A stretch of 38,703 nt of DNA from Pseudomonadota bacterium (GTDB taxonomy: Bacteria; Pseudomonadota; Gammaproteobacteria; Steroidobacterales; Steroidobacteraceae): NCBI GenBank assembly GCA_023391335.1, contig JAEWBG010000046.1, positions 1 through 38,703 on the forward strand. Reading direction: 5' to 3'. Made by a program: the position numbers and the translations under genes. Each line of letters opens with the position of its first letter. Position 1 is the stretch's first letter. The notes under the pieces were generated by a model. The model saw only the letters and a program-made list of their open reading frames with translations, searched no databases and was not told the origin of the DNA. Shown here one piece after another: positions 1-8,347 of the stretch.

Positions 1-1076
1 TGGGCAATGCGATCTAAATGAGCTTGTGAGTGCACCGACAGATCGGTTCCTTTGGGAAAGTACTGCCGCAGCAATCCATTGGTGTTCTCATTTGATCCGC
101 GCTGCCACGGGCTGTGCGGATCACAGAAGTACACCTTCACATCCGTAGCAATTGTGAACTGCTGATGATTGGACATCTCTTTGCCTCGATCCCACGTGAG
201 AGATCGACGTAGCGCACGCGGCAATGCTTTGATCTTGCGAGTGATCGCTTTAACGACAGGCATCGTCTCCTTGCTAGGCACTTTGATCAACATCACGAAG
301 CGCGAGTGCCGCTCCACTAAGGTGACAATGTGTGTGTTGGCTTTACCGCTGAGCAGATCGCCTTCCCAATGACCCGGCACAGCTCGATCCTCTGCTTCGG
401 CAGGGCGCTGGCGAATGGAGATCGCTCCAGCAATCTGGCCTCGTCCCTCATCTTTGTTGCTGGCGCGCTGGGAATGACGCACGTTTCGCTTAGAGCGCAA
501 GTGCGCTGTCAGCTCTTTTCGCAGAACGCCACGGCTCTGAACGAACAGGCTGCGATAAATCGTCTCGTGTGACACGCGCATGCTTGGGTCGTTCAAGTGG
601 TCTCGTTCAAGGCGATGGGCGATCTGTTCAGGAGACCATTGTTGGGTCAGCCCATACGCCACGTACTGACACAACCTGCGATTGCTGCGCAGTAAACAAC
701 GCTTCGGACGCAGCGCTCGCTCCCAGGCGCATTGATCCGCTTGGGCCGCTCGATAGCACCGGCGGCTACCATTGCGCTTGATCTCCCGACTCACCGTCGA
801 AGGTGCTTTGCCTAGCGCACGGGCAATCTCACGCGCAGAGCGCTGTGCGCTAATGCCCCGAGAGATCTCCTCGCGTTGCTCCAACGTCAATCGATCTGCC
901 GCACGCGTTCTGCTCGCCGGCCTATATCCACCGTACCTGCGTAGCTCCGCACGAACTCCGGTCGGCCAACGCGACAATGCTCGTGCAATCTCTCTAATCG
1001 ACTGACCTTCGGACCATTTGCACCACAGGTCTTGATGCTCCTGCGCGCTCAACTTACGCCATGCTCTTCTGCTCAT
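1..1076 (-). CDS. IS30-family transposase, C-terminus beyond the window
   Basis: This is a DDE transposase that moves an insertion sequence. The reverse strand reads open from ATG at 1076 to the window edge, 358 codons, so only a short C-terminal piece is missing compared with the usual 330-390 residues. The N-terminus has two helix-turn-helix stretches (QSIREIARAL and RSAREIARALGKAPSTVSRE). The catalytic core is visible: HWEGDLL carries the first Asp (about 356-358), LTWDRGKEMSNH the second Asp, and SPWQRGSNENTNGLLRQYF the Glu. GGAGG lies just upstream of the ATG. The 5' flank contains GTCAGTGCAACACCCATCTTAAG, which probably belongs to the terminal inverted repeat, but the other end is outside the window, so the exact boundary cannot be set. 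The element abuts the 3' end of the neighbouring membrane-protein gene. Confidence 0.93.
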   Translation of the reverse strand, partial: MSRRAWRKLSAQEHQDLWCKWSEGQSIREIARALSRWPTGVRAELRRYGGYRPASRTRAADRLTLEQREEISRGISAQRSAREIARALGKAPSTVSREIKRNGSRRCYRAAQADQCAWERALRPKRCLLRSNRRLCQYVAYGLTQQWSPEQIAHRLERDHLNDPSMRVSHETIYRSLFVQSRGVLRKELTAHLRSKRNVRHSQRASNKDEGRGQIAGAISIRQRPAEAEDRAVPGHWEGDLLSGKANTHIVTLVERHSRFVMLIKVPSKETMPVVKAITRKIKALPRALRRSLTWDRGKEMSNHQQFTIATDVKVYFCDPHSPWQRGSNENTNGLLRQYFPKGTDLSVHSQAHLDRIA

Positions 1077-1130
1077 GCTTCACCCTCCAGCTCTATCGCT
1101 TAAGATGGGTGTTGCACTGACCCCTTTAAA
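1077..1130. mobile_element. Probable terminal region of the IS30-family element
   Basis: Only about 50 bp separate the transposase ATG from the stop codon of the membrane-protein gene (1126-1128), so the IS end must lie here. GTGTTGCAC at 1109-1117 resembles the core of IS30-family ends. No second copy of the end is available to fix the inverted repeat or a target duplication. Confidence 0.5.
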
Positions 1131-2616
1131 CCGCCATCGCGGCTTCGCAGAGCTTGCGATCTTCGTCCGGCACACACCCGCCTTCGGCTTCCGTTTTATC
1201 GAACAGCTTGCTTGCTGTCGCGCAGTCGCCCTGCAAGGCAGCGAGTCTGCCGCGTAGGGCTGAAGCTCCGCCGCATGGGGCATCCTTCGTAACCTGGTCG
1301 AGCATGCGCTGTCCCTCGTCGAACCGATTCTGATCCAAGAGGTGCCGGGCTATTTGGAGCCGGGTTTGGTTGAGCTCGTATTCCGCGGAGATCACCTTCG
1401 GCGCGCCGTCGAAGCCTACGTACTGTTGTTCCTTACCCAAGCGTGTTGTACCGCTCAGCGTGAAGATGTGGCGCATGGGTTTCGAATTGCTTTCGGTTAG
1501 CAGGCGTCCGTCAGCATCGAACGCAAATATGTGTACGCCATAGTCATCCTCCACCTCCGTTGGCGTTCTCTGCGGGAGTGTCGCCAATGGTAGTGTCAGG
1601 CCTGAGAGATGCCGAGTGAGGATAGGAGAGTCTGAAGTGACGGACTCCGGATATTCGATGTGACTAATGTGGACTTCGTATTCGCTTGCGCCAGCAATCG
1701 GCAGCCAGGTGATCGCGGCGGTCGAAAAGTCCGCATCGTGAGGCTCGGGTGTGTACGGTGGCCATGTGATCTGAATCGCATCCCGGAATTCCAATTCGAT
1801 AGCTCTTGCGTTCGCCACCATTGGCAACGAAACCGGGAGACCATCTGCCAGTAGATAGTTGTCTCGTGAGTATTGCCCGCCGCGCTTCAGAGGCTCATGG
1901 TTCGAAAACAGCAGAAGCTGGCGATTCAGAGGGCGATTGCGCCAGCTGTTTACGACGATGTCATTGATATGCCACTCGCCTCTGGGCAGGCGCGCCTCGA
2001 ATTCGCCGCGCGAGTCTGAGTCGAGAGCGATCTGATATTTGCTGTTGAGAGTGAGAGCTACTTTCGCCCCGCTGATTCCAGTGCCGTCGAGCGTGATCCG
2101 ACCCCGCAGGCGCTCCTCACCTCTCGGTGGAGTGGGCAGAAGGGTGGGGCGGGAGTCAAACGTCACAGGCTGCTCGGCGCTGTTGCCAAACTCGATGCGG
2201 TCAGCGGTTCGGGGCGCGAACGCGGACGGATCGCTCGGTCCGCTTGTACTTATCCAGGCGAGCGCCAGCAAAGCCGCGACTACGAGTGCACCGAACAAAC
2301 CTAAAGGCAGTTGAGTGAGCTTAAGAATGGTCGTCGAAGGGCCGCGCTGTTGTCGCGCATCGAGGAACGTAAGCCACGCGCTGAACACGCAAATCGCGAA
2401 GATAAGAATGAACGGCAAGCTGACGGGCCATTTCGCCATGCCTCGGTCCGGGCCGAGAATTGCGACGAGTGCCGCGGCCGCACCGATTGAAATCATCGCG
2501 GCCAGCGCGAGCAGTGTGCCGATCAACACTAGGCGATCGACGCGACGATTCAGGGAATGCCCGCCAAACAATGTGAACGCGGAGAGCAGGGCGCGAAAGA
2601 TCGCAGTCAATGACAT
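1126..2616 (-). CDS. Unknown membrane protein with periplasmic domain and TPR-like C-terminus
   Basis: I do not recognise a named family. The 496-residue protein has an N-terminal membrane block: helices near residues 28-55 (LVLIGTLLALAAMISIG), 65-85 (LPFILIFAICVFSAWLTFL) and 98-118 (LGLFGALVVAALLALAWI). After that it is soluble and probably periplasmic. Around residues 165-215 a stretch beginning LRGRITLDGTGISGAKVALTL looks like a carboxypeptidase-regulatory or Ig-like fold. The last 90 residues (RHLLDQNRFDEGQRMLDQV) look like one or two TPR helical pairs. The ATG is at 2616. The stop codon lies at the probable IS30 junction, so the native C-terminus may be slightly altered. A role in envelope sensing or assembly is possible but not shown. 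Confidence 0.75.
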   Translation of the reverse strand: MSLTAIFRALLSAFTLFGGHSLNRRVDRLVLIGTLLALAAMISIGAAAALVAILGPDRGMAKWPVSLPFILIFAICVFSAWLTFLDARQQRGPSTTILKLTQLPLGLFGALVVAALLALAWISTSGPSDPSAFAPRTADRIEFGNSAEQPVTFDSRPTLLPTPPRGEERLRGRITLDGTGISGAKVALTLNSKYQIALDSDSRGEFEARLPRGEWHINDIVVNSWRNRPLNRQLLLFSNHEPLKRGGQYSRDNYLLADGLPVSLPMVANARAIELEFRDAIQITWPPYTPEPHDADFSTAAITWLPIAGASEYEVHISHIEYPESVTSDSPILTRHLSGLTLPLATLPQRTPTEVEDDYGVHIFAFDADGRLLTESNSKPMRHIFTLSGTTRLGKEQQYVGFDGAPKVISAEYELNQTRLQIARHLLDQNRFDEGQRMLDQVTKDAPCGGASALRGRLAALQGDCATASKLFDKTEAEGGCVPDEDRKLCEAAMAV

Positions 2617-3029
2617 CCAAGTCCTCTATGGGCGACGGTCGGCGTACGCAGTGTTGATATCCGTGATCCTTGCAGGATTCTGATGATGCAGCAACACCGG
2701 CACCGCCAGTCCGGTGCCGGACTTAGGATATCCGGCAAATTGATCAGTTCGACCGATGCGAATGCCTCGCGAGTATTTCACTCAGTGAGGTGTTGTCACA
2801 CTTGAAGCGGTGAGTTCGCGGAGCGGTGCGATTAAATCCCCCTGTCTTTCACTGCTGCACAGAACACCGAGTGTCCCAGTCCTGAGCGATAGCTCTAGCT
2901 CCGTGTCGCTCGCTCGCCTTCGCCCGAGCGAACCTCATATCAATCTCAATATCTCAACGCGAATACTTCGTCTCGATTCGCGTGGTAAATAACGGCTCGA
3001 TTCCGACTCACACAAAGTGGAGAAGCCGA
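2617..3029. other. Intergenic region with a hairpin at 2697-2720
   Basis: No credible gene is present between these divergent genes. Nine bases at 2697-2705 (CCGGCACCG) pair perfectly with 2712-2720 around a 6-nt loop. No T-run follows on either strand, so it is not a clear terminator. A similar stem (GCCGGCACCG) recurs at 6078-6106. Promoters for both flanking genes must lie here, but none is convincing. Confidence 0.5.
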
Positions 3030-3989
3030 GTGAAAAAAATCTCAAATCACTGGACGAAGCGTGCTTTTGCGAGGTCGCCGCGATCTTGCTCGGTAGCCGC
3101 TGCATTTGCTTTGGTCGCCGTTTTCTCATCGTCTGTGCATGCACTCGACGACAAGATGACGCCCATCGCTACGCCTGCGCAGCCCAATGCAATTGAAATC
3201 GGGACCGGTCCGCTGCCCGGTGCGAAGAACCCGGAAGTCTGGCACCAGCAGTACGGCAGTCGGTTCGCACGCAACGTCACTGTTGCCACGCTCACACCTT
3301 TCCTTCCGGATCCCGCGAAGGCAAGCGGCGCCGCCGTCGTCGTTGCGCCCGGCGGCGGTTTCACGACCTTGTCTATGGAAAATGAAGGGTGGGACGTTGC
3401 ACGCGCGCTCGCGGACAAGGGAGTCGCAGCATTCGTTCTCAAATATCGTTTGAATCAGACGCCGGCCGACCCGCAGGAATACGAAAAAGCGATGCGGGAA
3501 ATGTTTTCAGGCACCAAGCCACCGCCGCGCCCTGACCCTGAAAAGATGATGGCCAATCTGGCTCCGCAGATCGCCGATGCTCGCGCGGCATTTGCGTTGA
3601 TCCGCAAACGTTCTGCCGAGTGGCATGTCGATCCGAATCGGATCGGAATGGTTGGTTTTTCCGCCGGTGCGATGCTGACTTTGGCGACGACAACCAATGG
3701 CGTAGATGCCAAGCCCGCTTTCATCGGCATGATCTACGGTCCACTTGCACCGGTGAACGTGCCAGCGGATGCGCCCCCACTCTTTGTTGCTCTCGCTGCC
3801 GACGATCCATTCTTCGGAAACGGCGGATACGGGATCATCGATAGTTGGAGGGCTGCGAAGCGCCCTGTCGAGTTCCATCTTTATGAACAGGGCGGCCATG
3901 GCTTCGGCATGTACCCGAAGGAAACGACGAGCACCGGGTGGTTCGATGCGTTCGCGCGCTGGCTCAAAATGCACGGGATGATGAAGTAA
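3030..3989 (+). CDS. Exported alpha/beta hydrolase (carbohydrate-esterase-like)
   Basis: A serine hydrolase of the alpha/beta fold, of the type often annotated as acetylxylan esterase or BD-FAE-like lipase/esterase. I start it at GTG 3030, because GGAGAAG lies just upstream and the product then opens with a clean signal peptide (positive N-terminus, AAAFALVAVFSSSVHA, cleavage before LDDKM). A start at GTG 2982 would add 16 unlikely residues. The oxyanion-hole loop is VVAPGGGF. The nucleophile is Ser211 in GFSAGA, and the catalytic His is His290 in EQGGHGFGM. The Asp is probably in the AADDPFF segment. At 319 residues it fits a single-domain periplasmic enzyme. The substrate cannot be read from sequence; deacetylation of plant polysaccharide is a family-based guess. 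Confidence 0.85.
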   Translation: MKKISNHWTKRAFARSPRSCSVAAAFALVAVFSSSVHALDDKMTPIATPAQPNAIEIGTGPLPGAKNPEVWHQQYGSRFARNVTVATLTPFLPDPAKASGAAVVVAPGGGFTTLSMENEGWDVARALADKGVAAFVLKYRLNQTPADPQEYEKAMREMFSGTKPPPRPDPEKMMANLAPQIADARAAFALIRKRSAEWHVDPNRIGMVGFSAGAMLTLATTTNGVDAKPAFIGMIYGPLAPVNVPADAPPLFVALAADDPFFGNGGYGIIDSWRAAKRPVEFHLYEQGGHGFGMYPKETTSTGWFDAFARWLKMHGMMK

Positions 3990-4374
3990 GCAGCATCGGG
4001 AAACAGCAGCGCCCGGAATGCTTGTCAGCATCCGGGCGCGTGCAGTGAGCCGGTAGCGCAACGTCGTACGCGTACTGGTGTTTTTTCGCTGCCTTGGCGT
4101 ATTGAAGTGGCAAGACGCGTATGAGTTCTTAGTGCCCGATGAGGCAGGAGATCGCGGAAAATCTCACACAAGATCACAGAGATCCAAAACAGTAAGTCAA
4201 ATTTCCTTCCTTGAGGTCTTTGTGTTGCGTCTCTGAATGATCGCCTGAACATTGTCTCCGCCGCTCAGTTCAGCCGCGCCGTTCTGCAACAAGCACCGAA
4301 TGCATCCTTATTGCCAGCAGGTGCGTTGTGCGAACAATCATTGAAGCCGTAGTGCAGGTCGCAGGAATCAGGAT
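3990..4374. other. Intergenic region with hairpin and a repeat fragment
   Basis: Besides the hairpin at 4009-4039, this gap carries CACAGAG/CTTTGTG-type sequence at about 4163-4235. The 15-mer TCTTTGTGTTGCGTC at 4217-4231 recurs exactly at 15486-15500. No credible ORF or clear promoter is seen. Confidence 0.55.
4009..4039. terminator. Strong hairpin downstream of the hydrolase
   Basis: GCGCCCGG-A-ATGCT pairs with AGCATCCGGGCGC around a 4-nt loop: 13 base pairs with one bulged A. It starts 20 nt after the hydrolase stop. There is no T-run, so it may act as a 3'-end stabiliser or a Rho-assisted terminator. Confidence 0.5.
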
Positions 4375-5445
4375 GTGAGTTCCACCCCGCCCATACCGTC
4401 CACTCGCCACGCAATCGAACAGCAAGATCAGCGCACGGGTAAGCGGCTGTTCATTGGCGGCGAACTCAGCGTGCGCCGGACACTTTTCGTGCGAGCGGCT
4501 GCGGTTCTGACTTTGTATGCCATCGTCATCCTGGTGTTCTGGATCGGCCGGGAAGGACTGCGCGACAACTACGACAACCACATCTCATTTTCAGACGTCG
4601 TGTATTTCTCAATGGTCACTGTTACGACCGTGGGCTATGGCGACATCGTTCCCGTCGCCCGAAGTGCAAGGCTCATCGACGCCGTTCTGGTGACGCCGAT
4701 TCGCCTGGTGATATGGCTCGTATTTTTAGGCACTACATATCAGCTCGTCTTGCAGCGGCTGGTGGAGGATCTGCGCATGCGAAGGCTCCAGGCGAAGCTC
4801 GCCAATCATGTGGTCGTCTGCGGGTTCACGCATTCCGGCGCATGTGTGGCGCATGAGTTGGTGGTCCGCGGCATGGACAAACGCCAGATACTGATCGTGG
4901 ATCGCGACCGCACGGAGCTCGAAGCTGCAGCCGAGCAGGGATTCATCGGTATTCTGGGCGACGCGACTCGCGAGGAGACGCTGCGCGAAGCCATGCTCGC
5001 AAGCGCACGCGCGATATTTGTGTGCACGGAGAGGGACGACACAAATGTGCTGATCGTTCTCACGGCTCGGCAGATTGCGCCGCAGATCCGCGTGATCGCT
5101 CGCGTCGAAGAAGCAGAGAACGAGAAGCTGCTACGGCAGAGCGGGGCGGATGCGACGATCTTGCCGTCGCGAGTCGGCGGCATCCTAATGGCCAACGCAA
5201 TCGAGGATTCCGCGCTCTCAAATTACTTCATGGATCTGATCAGTGCCACGGGAGGTGTGGTGCTCGTGGAGAGGGATGCGCGAAAAGAAGAAATCGGACG
5301 AATGCCACGCGAGATCGAGAACACGCTGATCGTGGCCGTGATCCGCGACGGGCGGGAACTTGGAGTCGATGATCCGGACGCTTTGCTGCGTGCAGGCGAC
5401 AAGGTGCTCGCGATACGCCAATCGAAGAACGAGGTGGATGGTTAG
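4375..5445 (+). CDS. Two-TM potassium channel with RCK (TrkA-N/TrkA-C) domain
   Basis: This inner-membrane K+ channel resembles Kch/MthK-type channels. It starts at GTG 4375 with AGGA about 8 nt upstream. TM1 covers roughly residues 36-58 and TM2 roughly 102-127. Between them lies the pore helix and the signature filter T85-V-G-Y-G-D90. The cytosolic part opens at about residue 142 with HVVVCGFTHSG, the Rossmann glycine motif of RCK/TrkA-N, followed by LIVDRD, where nucleotide is normally bound. Residues from about 275 form a TrkA-C-like domain. The length (356) is typical. In this family the RCK ring gates the pore in response to nucleotide or cations. It stands alone, with no operon partner in close spacing. 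Confidence 0.93.
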   Translation: MSSTPPIPSTRHAIEQQDQRTGKRLFIGGELSVRRTLFVRAAAVLTLYAIVILVFWIGREGLRDNYDNHISFSDVVYFSMVTVTTVGYGDIVPVARSARLIDAVLVTPIRLVIWLVFLGTTYQLVLQRLVEDLRMRRLQAKLANHVVVCGFTHSGACVAHELVVRGMDKRQILIVDRDRTELEAAAEQGFIGILGDATREETLREAMLASARAIFVCTERDDTNVLIVLTARQIAPQIRVIARVEEAENEKLLRQSGADATILPSRVGGILMANAIEDSALSNYFMDLISATGGVVLVERDARKEEIGRMPREIENTLIVAVIRDGRELGVDDPDALLRAGDKVLAIRQSKNEVDG

Positions 5446-5629
5446 AACATCGGCCGCGCATCGCGACATGTGTATGGCACCTTCCGGTTTGTACAGGCGA
5501 GCAAGATCTACTTAATTTTTTCTTGGAGCCGATGTCGGTCTACGAGTTGCTCGTTCGTCGTATATCCGGAAGATCGCATCTGCCACCGGATGCGATCATC
5601 GATCCCACAAACCTGAGAGGAACTGCGAC

Positions 5630-6076
5630 GTGAAAATCGTTACGAGCCTGAGCTTCCAAGGGCAGTGCGCGGATGCATTCAAGTTTTATGCAGAGGTGCT
5701 CGGCGGAAAGATAAAAGCCGCCATCCCCTATGGCGATGGGCCTCCCGGCATGCCGATCAGCGATCCAAAATACAAATCCTGGCTCATGCATTGCTGGCTC
5801 GAGGTGGGGGACCAAGCATTGATGGGCGCGGACATGGATGTCGCGTGGGCTCCCAACGTCGACAAGCCGAAGAATGGCTTCGATGTCACGTTGCACACCG
5901 CGTCCATCGATGAAGCACGTCGATGGTTCGATCAGCTATCGGCAGGCGGCAAGGTCAGCATGCCCTTCGGAGAAACCTTCTGGTCGCCAGGCTTCGGCGG
6001 CTTGATCGATAAGTTCGGCGTGCCGTGGATGATCAACACGATTGCCGAAGAAGGTTGGAAACCGAAAGGCCTGTAA
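5630..6076 (+). CDS. VOC-family protein, PhnB-like
   Basis: A 148-residue cytosolic protein of the vicinal-oxygen-chelate superfamily, PhnB-like subgroup (related to the domain once called 3-demethylubiquinone methyltransferase). The GTG start at 5630 is chosen for GAGAGGAA at 5615-5622. Typical elements are SLSFQGQCADAFKFYAEVLGG at the N-terminus, a central GDQALMGAD, and the C-terminal FGVPWMINTI, where the family has FGVxWxxN. PhnB proteins lack a proven enzymatic role, so no reaction is assigned. The next gene converges on it. Confidence 0.88.
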   Translation: MKIVTSLSFQGQCADAFKFYAEVLGGKIKAAIPYGDGPPGMPISDPKYKSWLMHCWLEVGDQALMGADMDVAWAPNVDKPKNGFDVTLHTASIDEARRWFDQLSAGGKVSMPFGETFWSPGFGGLIDKFGVPWMINTIAEEGWKPKGL

Positions 6077-6077
6077 G

Positions 6078-6106
6078 CGGTGTCCGGCTTATGTGCGCCG
6101 GCACCG
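6078..6106. terminator. Hairpin between two convergent VOC genes
   Basis: CGGTG-T-CCGGC pairs with GCCGGCACCG around an 8-nt loop (10 base pairs, one bulged T). It sits immediately after the PhnB-like stop and could serve both convergent genes. There is no T-run. Confidence 0.45.
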
Positions 6107-6146
6107 TTGACGCCAACCTGCCGTTGCTGAACCCTTCGAGCCGCGC

Positions 6147-6539
6147 TCAGCCTTCGATCGGTGTGCAGAGCTCGATGAGGCACCCATCGGGCGCACGTAG
6201 GTAGGACACCACTTGACCCCAAGGTTTGGTGGCGGGCGCTGCCAGCTCACGGGCACCGCAGTCGATAGCTCTGCTATGAGCTGTCGCCACATCTGCGGTG
6301 ACGAACGCAATCTCTACGCCGAGCGGCTGTGTTGACGAGTGCGCGTGTACGTGACCGCCTGGAAAGTTGGCGTCGCTCAATTCGTGAGCCGCGAACGAGA
6401 GTGTCGTTTCGCCAGTATCAAGTTCTCCATAAGTGCCTGACTCATGGAGAAAGCGGCGCTTCAATCCGAACGCACGCTCGAAGAATTGGAGCGATGCTGC
6501 GACGTCGGGAACATAAACGATCGTATATCCGAGTTTCAT
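6147..6539 (-). CDS. VOC-family protein (glyoxalase/bleomycin-resistance type)
   Basis: A 130-residue protein with the two beta-alpha-beta-beta-beta modules of the VOC fold. The first half is GYTIVYVPDVAASLQFFERAFG. The second half reads VEIAFVTADVATAHSRAIDCGA and ends with SYLRAPDGCLIELCTP, the usual DPxGxxIEL closing strand. VOC enzymes chelate a metal and act on diverse small molecules or bind drugs; the substrate is not readable here. The start is ATG 6539, with no strong ribosome binding site. It is encoded alone and converges on the PhnB-like gene. Confidence 0.85.
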   Translation of the reverse strand: MKLGYTIVYVPDVAASLQFFERAFGLKRRFLHESGTYGELDTGETTLSFAAHELSDANFPGGHVHAHSSTQPLGVEIAFVTADVATAHSRAIDCGARELAAPATKPWGQVVSYLRAPDGCLIELCTPIEG

Positions 6540-6703
6540 AGGTCTAAGCGGTCTTGCAATGAAGTAAAGGCGAGCGCCATCGAGGCAGGGTGCACTCGCT
6601 ATGAATTAAAAAAGCCGGGCGCTAGATAGGACACCAAATCGGCGCTTGCGAGATGGACGTTCGTTTCAGATCGTTCTTTGTTTGCTTTCCGATGGTCTTC
6701 GAC

Positions 6704-7372
6704 TCATCCAGGGAAGAACTTCCACTGCCCCTCTGAGACGACTTCAGCGGTTCCGTTCACGACCCTTATCGCCGTTTGATCGTCGATCGCATATGAAGAG
6801 CAGCCGATGTGTGCAGCCCAGCGCTCAGCTTCCTTCAGAGTGTTCCCAGGCATGAACTCGTTATCCAGGTGCGGAAAGATGGAGAAGTCGACCACTCCTA
6901 AGGTCTTGTCATCGCCGGAGGGTGACTTCCAATTTGTGAAGTGAGCTCCGATGCGCGGCGTCATGACCATGCTACCGGCGCTGACGCCAACCCAAACTGT
7001 CTCCTTGAGCGCAGGCAACAGTGCGGCTAGACCAGACCGCAACATCCAGTAAGACAAGTAGCAAGCATCGCCACCGTCTACAAGGAGCACATCGGCTTGT
7101 TGTAGCCATGGCACCCATCGCTCTTGTCCAATGCTCGGCAGGGCGGTGAGTTCGAAGAGGCCGACCGACTTCCATCCCAAATCGCACATGGCGCCAGGCG
7201 AACGTCCTGAGACGAAGCGCCACGCGGATGCAGGCGTGCACATCGGGTGACCGTACTCTGCGGTTGGAATGCACAGCGCGTTGCACTCTGCGATGGGTTT
7301 GCGCAGAAGAGAAACCAGTGCGTCGTGGATTGTCGGGTTCGTCACACCGCCAGAGGTGAGAAGAAATTTCAT
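6704..7372 (-). CDS. Peptidase S51-like protein (dipeptidase E / cyanophycinase fold)
   Basis: A 222-residue cytosolic serine peptidase homologue. The start is set at ATG 7372 because MKFLLTSGGVTNP is the normal S51 N-terminus; the frame stays open about 30 nt further upstream. The nucleophile elbow is GVSAGSMVM. Upstream of it is DVLLVDGGDACYL, equivalent to the IxxGGGN strand of PepE. FPHLDNEF supplies the conserved His region. Classical PepE cleaves Asp-X dipeptides, but S51 homologues vary, so the substrate is open. It diverges from the AHSA1 gene at 7562. Confidence 0.85.
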   Translation of the reverse strand: MKFLLTSGGVTNPTIHDALVSLLRKPIAECNALCIPTAEYGHPMCTPASAWRFVSGRSPGAMCDLGWKSVGLFELTALPSIGQERWVPWLQQADVLLVDGGDACYLSYWMLRSGLAALLPALKETVWVGVSAGSMVMTPRIGAHFTNWKSPSGDDKTLGVVDFSIFPHLDNEFMPGNTLKEAERWAAHIGCSSYAIDDQTAIRVVNGTAEVVSEGQWKFFPG

Positions 7373-7498
7373 CTCTATTTTCGGTCCTTCAGCGATGACC
7401 AAGGCTTGGGACGATGGTCGTTGAGAAGCGTCCTTCGAGCAATCCGAAGTTCTCGGGGCTTGGGGAGTGAGGACAATCCATGCAGCCTAGCCATAAGA

Positions 7499-7514
7499 GC
7501 AACCAAAAGGTTGC
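7499..7514. promoter_or_regulatory. Dyad GCAACC-N4-GGTTGC, probable ArsR operator 1
   Basis: GCAACCAAAAGGTTGC is a perfect 6-4-6 inverted repeat. It overlaps the -35 element (TTGCGC, 7511-7516) of the candidate promoter. The same half-sites recur 45 bp downstream. The linked ArsR regulator at 7995 is the likely ligand. Confidence 0.65.
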
Positions 7515-7539
7515 GCGTTCTCGGTCGCCGGGCTATCTT
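7511..7539 (+). promoter_or_regulatory. Candidate sigma-70 promoter for AHSA1-arsR
   Basis: TTGCGC (7511-7516) and TATCTT (7534-7539) are separated by 17 nt and lie between two identical-arm dyads. The predicted transcription start falls at about 7546, inside the second dyad, which fits repression by occlusion. Confidence 0.5.
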
Positions 7540-7543
7540 ATGC

Positions 7544-7559
7544 GCAACCAGGAGGTTGC
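7544..7559. promoter_or_regulatory. Dyad GCAACC-N4-GGTTGC overlapping the Shine-Dalgarno, operator 2
   Basis: GCAACCAGGAGGTTGC is a second perfect 6-4-6 inverted repeat. Its spacer and right arm contain AGGAGG (7550-7555), the ribosome binding site of the AHSA1 gene at 7562. Confidence 0.65.
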
Positions 7560-7561
7560 AT

Positions 7562-8014
7562 ATGGATGACAAGATCGAGAAGTCGATTGAGATTGCGGCT
7601 CCCGTTTCACGCGTGTGGCGTGCATTGACGGATCACCGCGAGTTCGGTGAATGGTTTCGCGTGGCGCTCGAGGGTCCGTTTGTCGCGGGCAAGTGGGCGA
7701 GAGGTCGAGTCACGTATCCCGGCTATGAGCACCTCAAGTGGGAAGCATTGATCGATAAGATCGAACCGGAAACCTATATGTCATTCAAATGGCATCCGTA
7801 CGCGGTTGACCCGAATGCAGACTATTCGAGCGAGCCACCGACGTTGGTCGAGTTTCGACTTCAGCCGACACAAACCGGGACGTTACTGACCGTCACGGAG
7901 TCAGGCTTCGACAACATTCCGCCGCATCGACGCATGGAGGCTTTGCGCATGAACGAGGGTGGCTGGGCAGAGCAGGTCAAGAATATCCAACGATATGTCA
8001 CCCAAAGCCGTTAA
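7562..8014 (+). CDS. SRPBCC/AHSA1-type protein, partner of ArsR
   Basis: A 150-residue START-like fold protein of the AHSA1 (activator of Hsp90 ATPase homologue 1-like) group. The N-terminus is KIEKSIEIAAPVSRVWRALTD, followed by EFGEWF, the hallmark opening. The C-terminal helix carries NEGGWAEQVKNI, matching the family GWxxxLxxL pattern. ATG 7562 has a perfect AGGAGG six bases upstream. The gene overlaps the arsR start by 20 nt. AHSA1 proteins next to ArsR regulators are common, and most have no known ligand. The two dyads upstream suggest autoregulation. Confidence 0.9.
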   Translation: MDDKIEKSIEIAAPVSRVWRALTDHREFGEWFRVALEGPFVAGKWARGRVTYPGYEHLKWEALIDKIEPETYMSFKWHPYAVDPNADYSSEPPTLVEFRLQPTQTGTLLTVTESGFDNIPPHRRMEALRMNEGGWAEQVKNIQRYVTQSR

Positions 8015-8330
8015 GACGTCTGCTGCTCATGCTGCAGTCTTTGCAGCTCTCGGCGATGAAACTCGACTCGCTCTCGTCGATAGACTTAAACAAGGGCGTG
8101 CATGTTCGATTTCTCAGCTGACTGAGGAAACGAACCTGACCCGACAGGCGGTCACGAAACATCTACGTGTACTCGAGGGAGCGCAGATCGTACGCAATGT
8201 GCGCTCGGGGCGTGAAAGCCTCTTCGAACTCAATCCGGTCGTACTACGCCAAGTGCGGGACTATGCGGACGTGGTCTCGACGCAATGGAGCGATGCACTA
8301 GCACGGTTGAAGTCGTATGCGGAAAAGTGA
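7995..8330 (+). CDS. ArsR-family regulator paired with AHSA1
   Basis: A 111-residue winged helix-turn-helix repressor. The start is ATG 7995, inside the end of the AHSA1 gene; an earlier in-frame start would overlap more deeply. The core is VFAALGDETRLALVDRL, then ISQLTEETNLTRQAVTKHL as helix-turn-helix, then the wing VRSGRESLFELNP. It lacks the paired Cys motif of metal-sensing ArsR/SmtB proteins, so it probably senses something other than a metal or works constitutively. It is translated with the AHSA1 gene and likely binds the GCAACC-N4-GGTTGC dyads. Confidence 0.9.
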   Translation: MSPKAVKTSAAHAAVFAALGDETRLALVDRLKQGRACSISQLTEETNLTRQAVTKHLRVLEGAQIVRNVRSGRESLFELNPVVLRQVRDYADVVSTQWSDALARLKSYAEK

Positions 8331-8347
8331 CTGTCGAATGCTCAAAG

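Noticed and set aside
2810..2992. Short rightward frame before the alpha/beta hydrolase
   Set aside because: The composition is noise-like, with no ribosome site and no similarity to any family I recognise.
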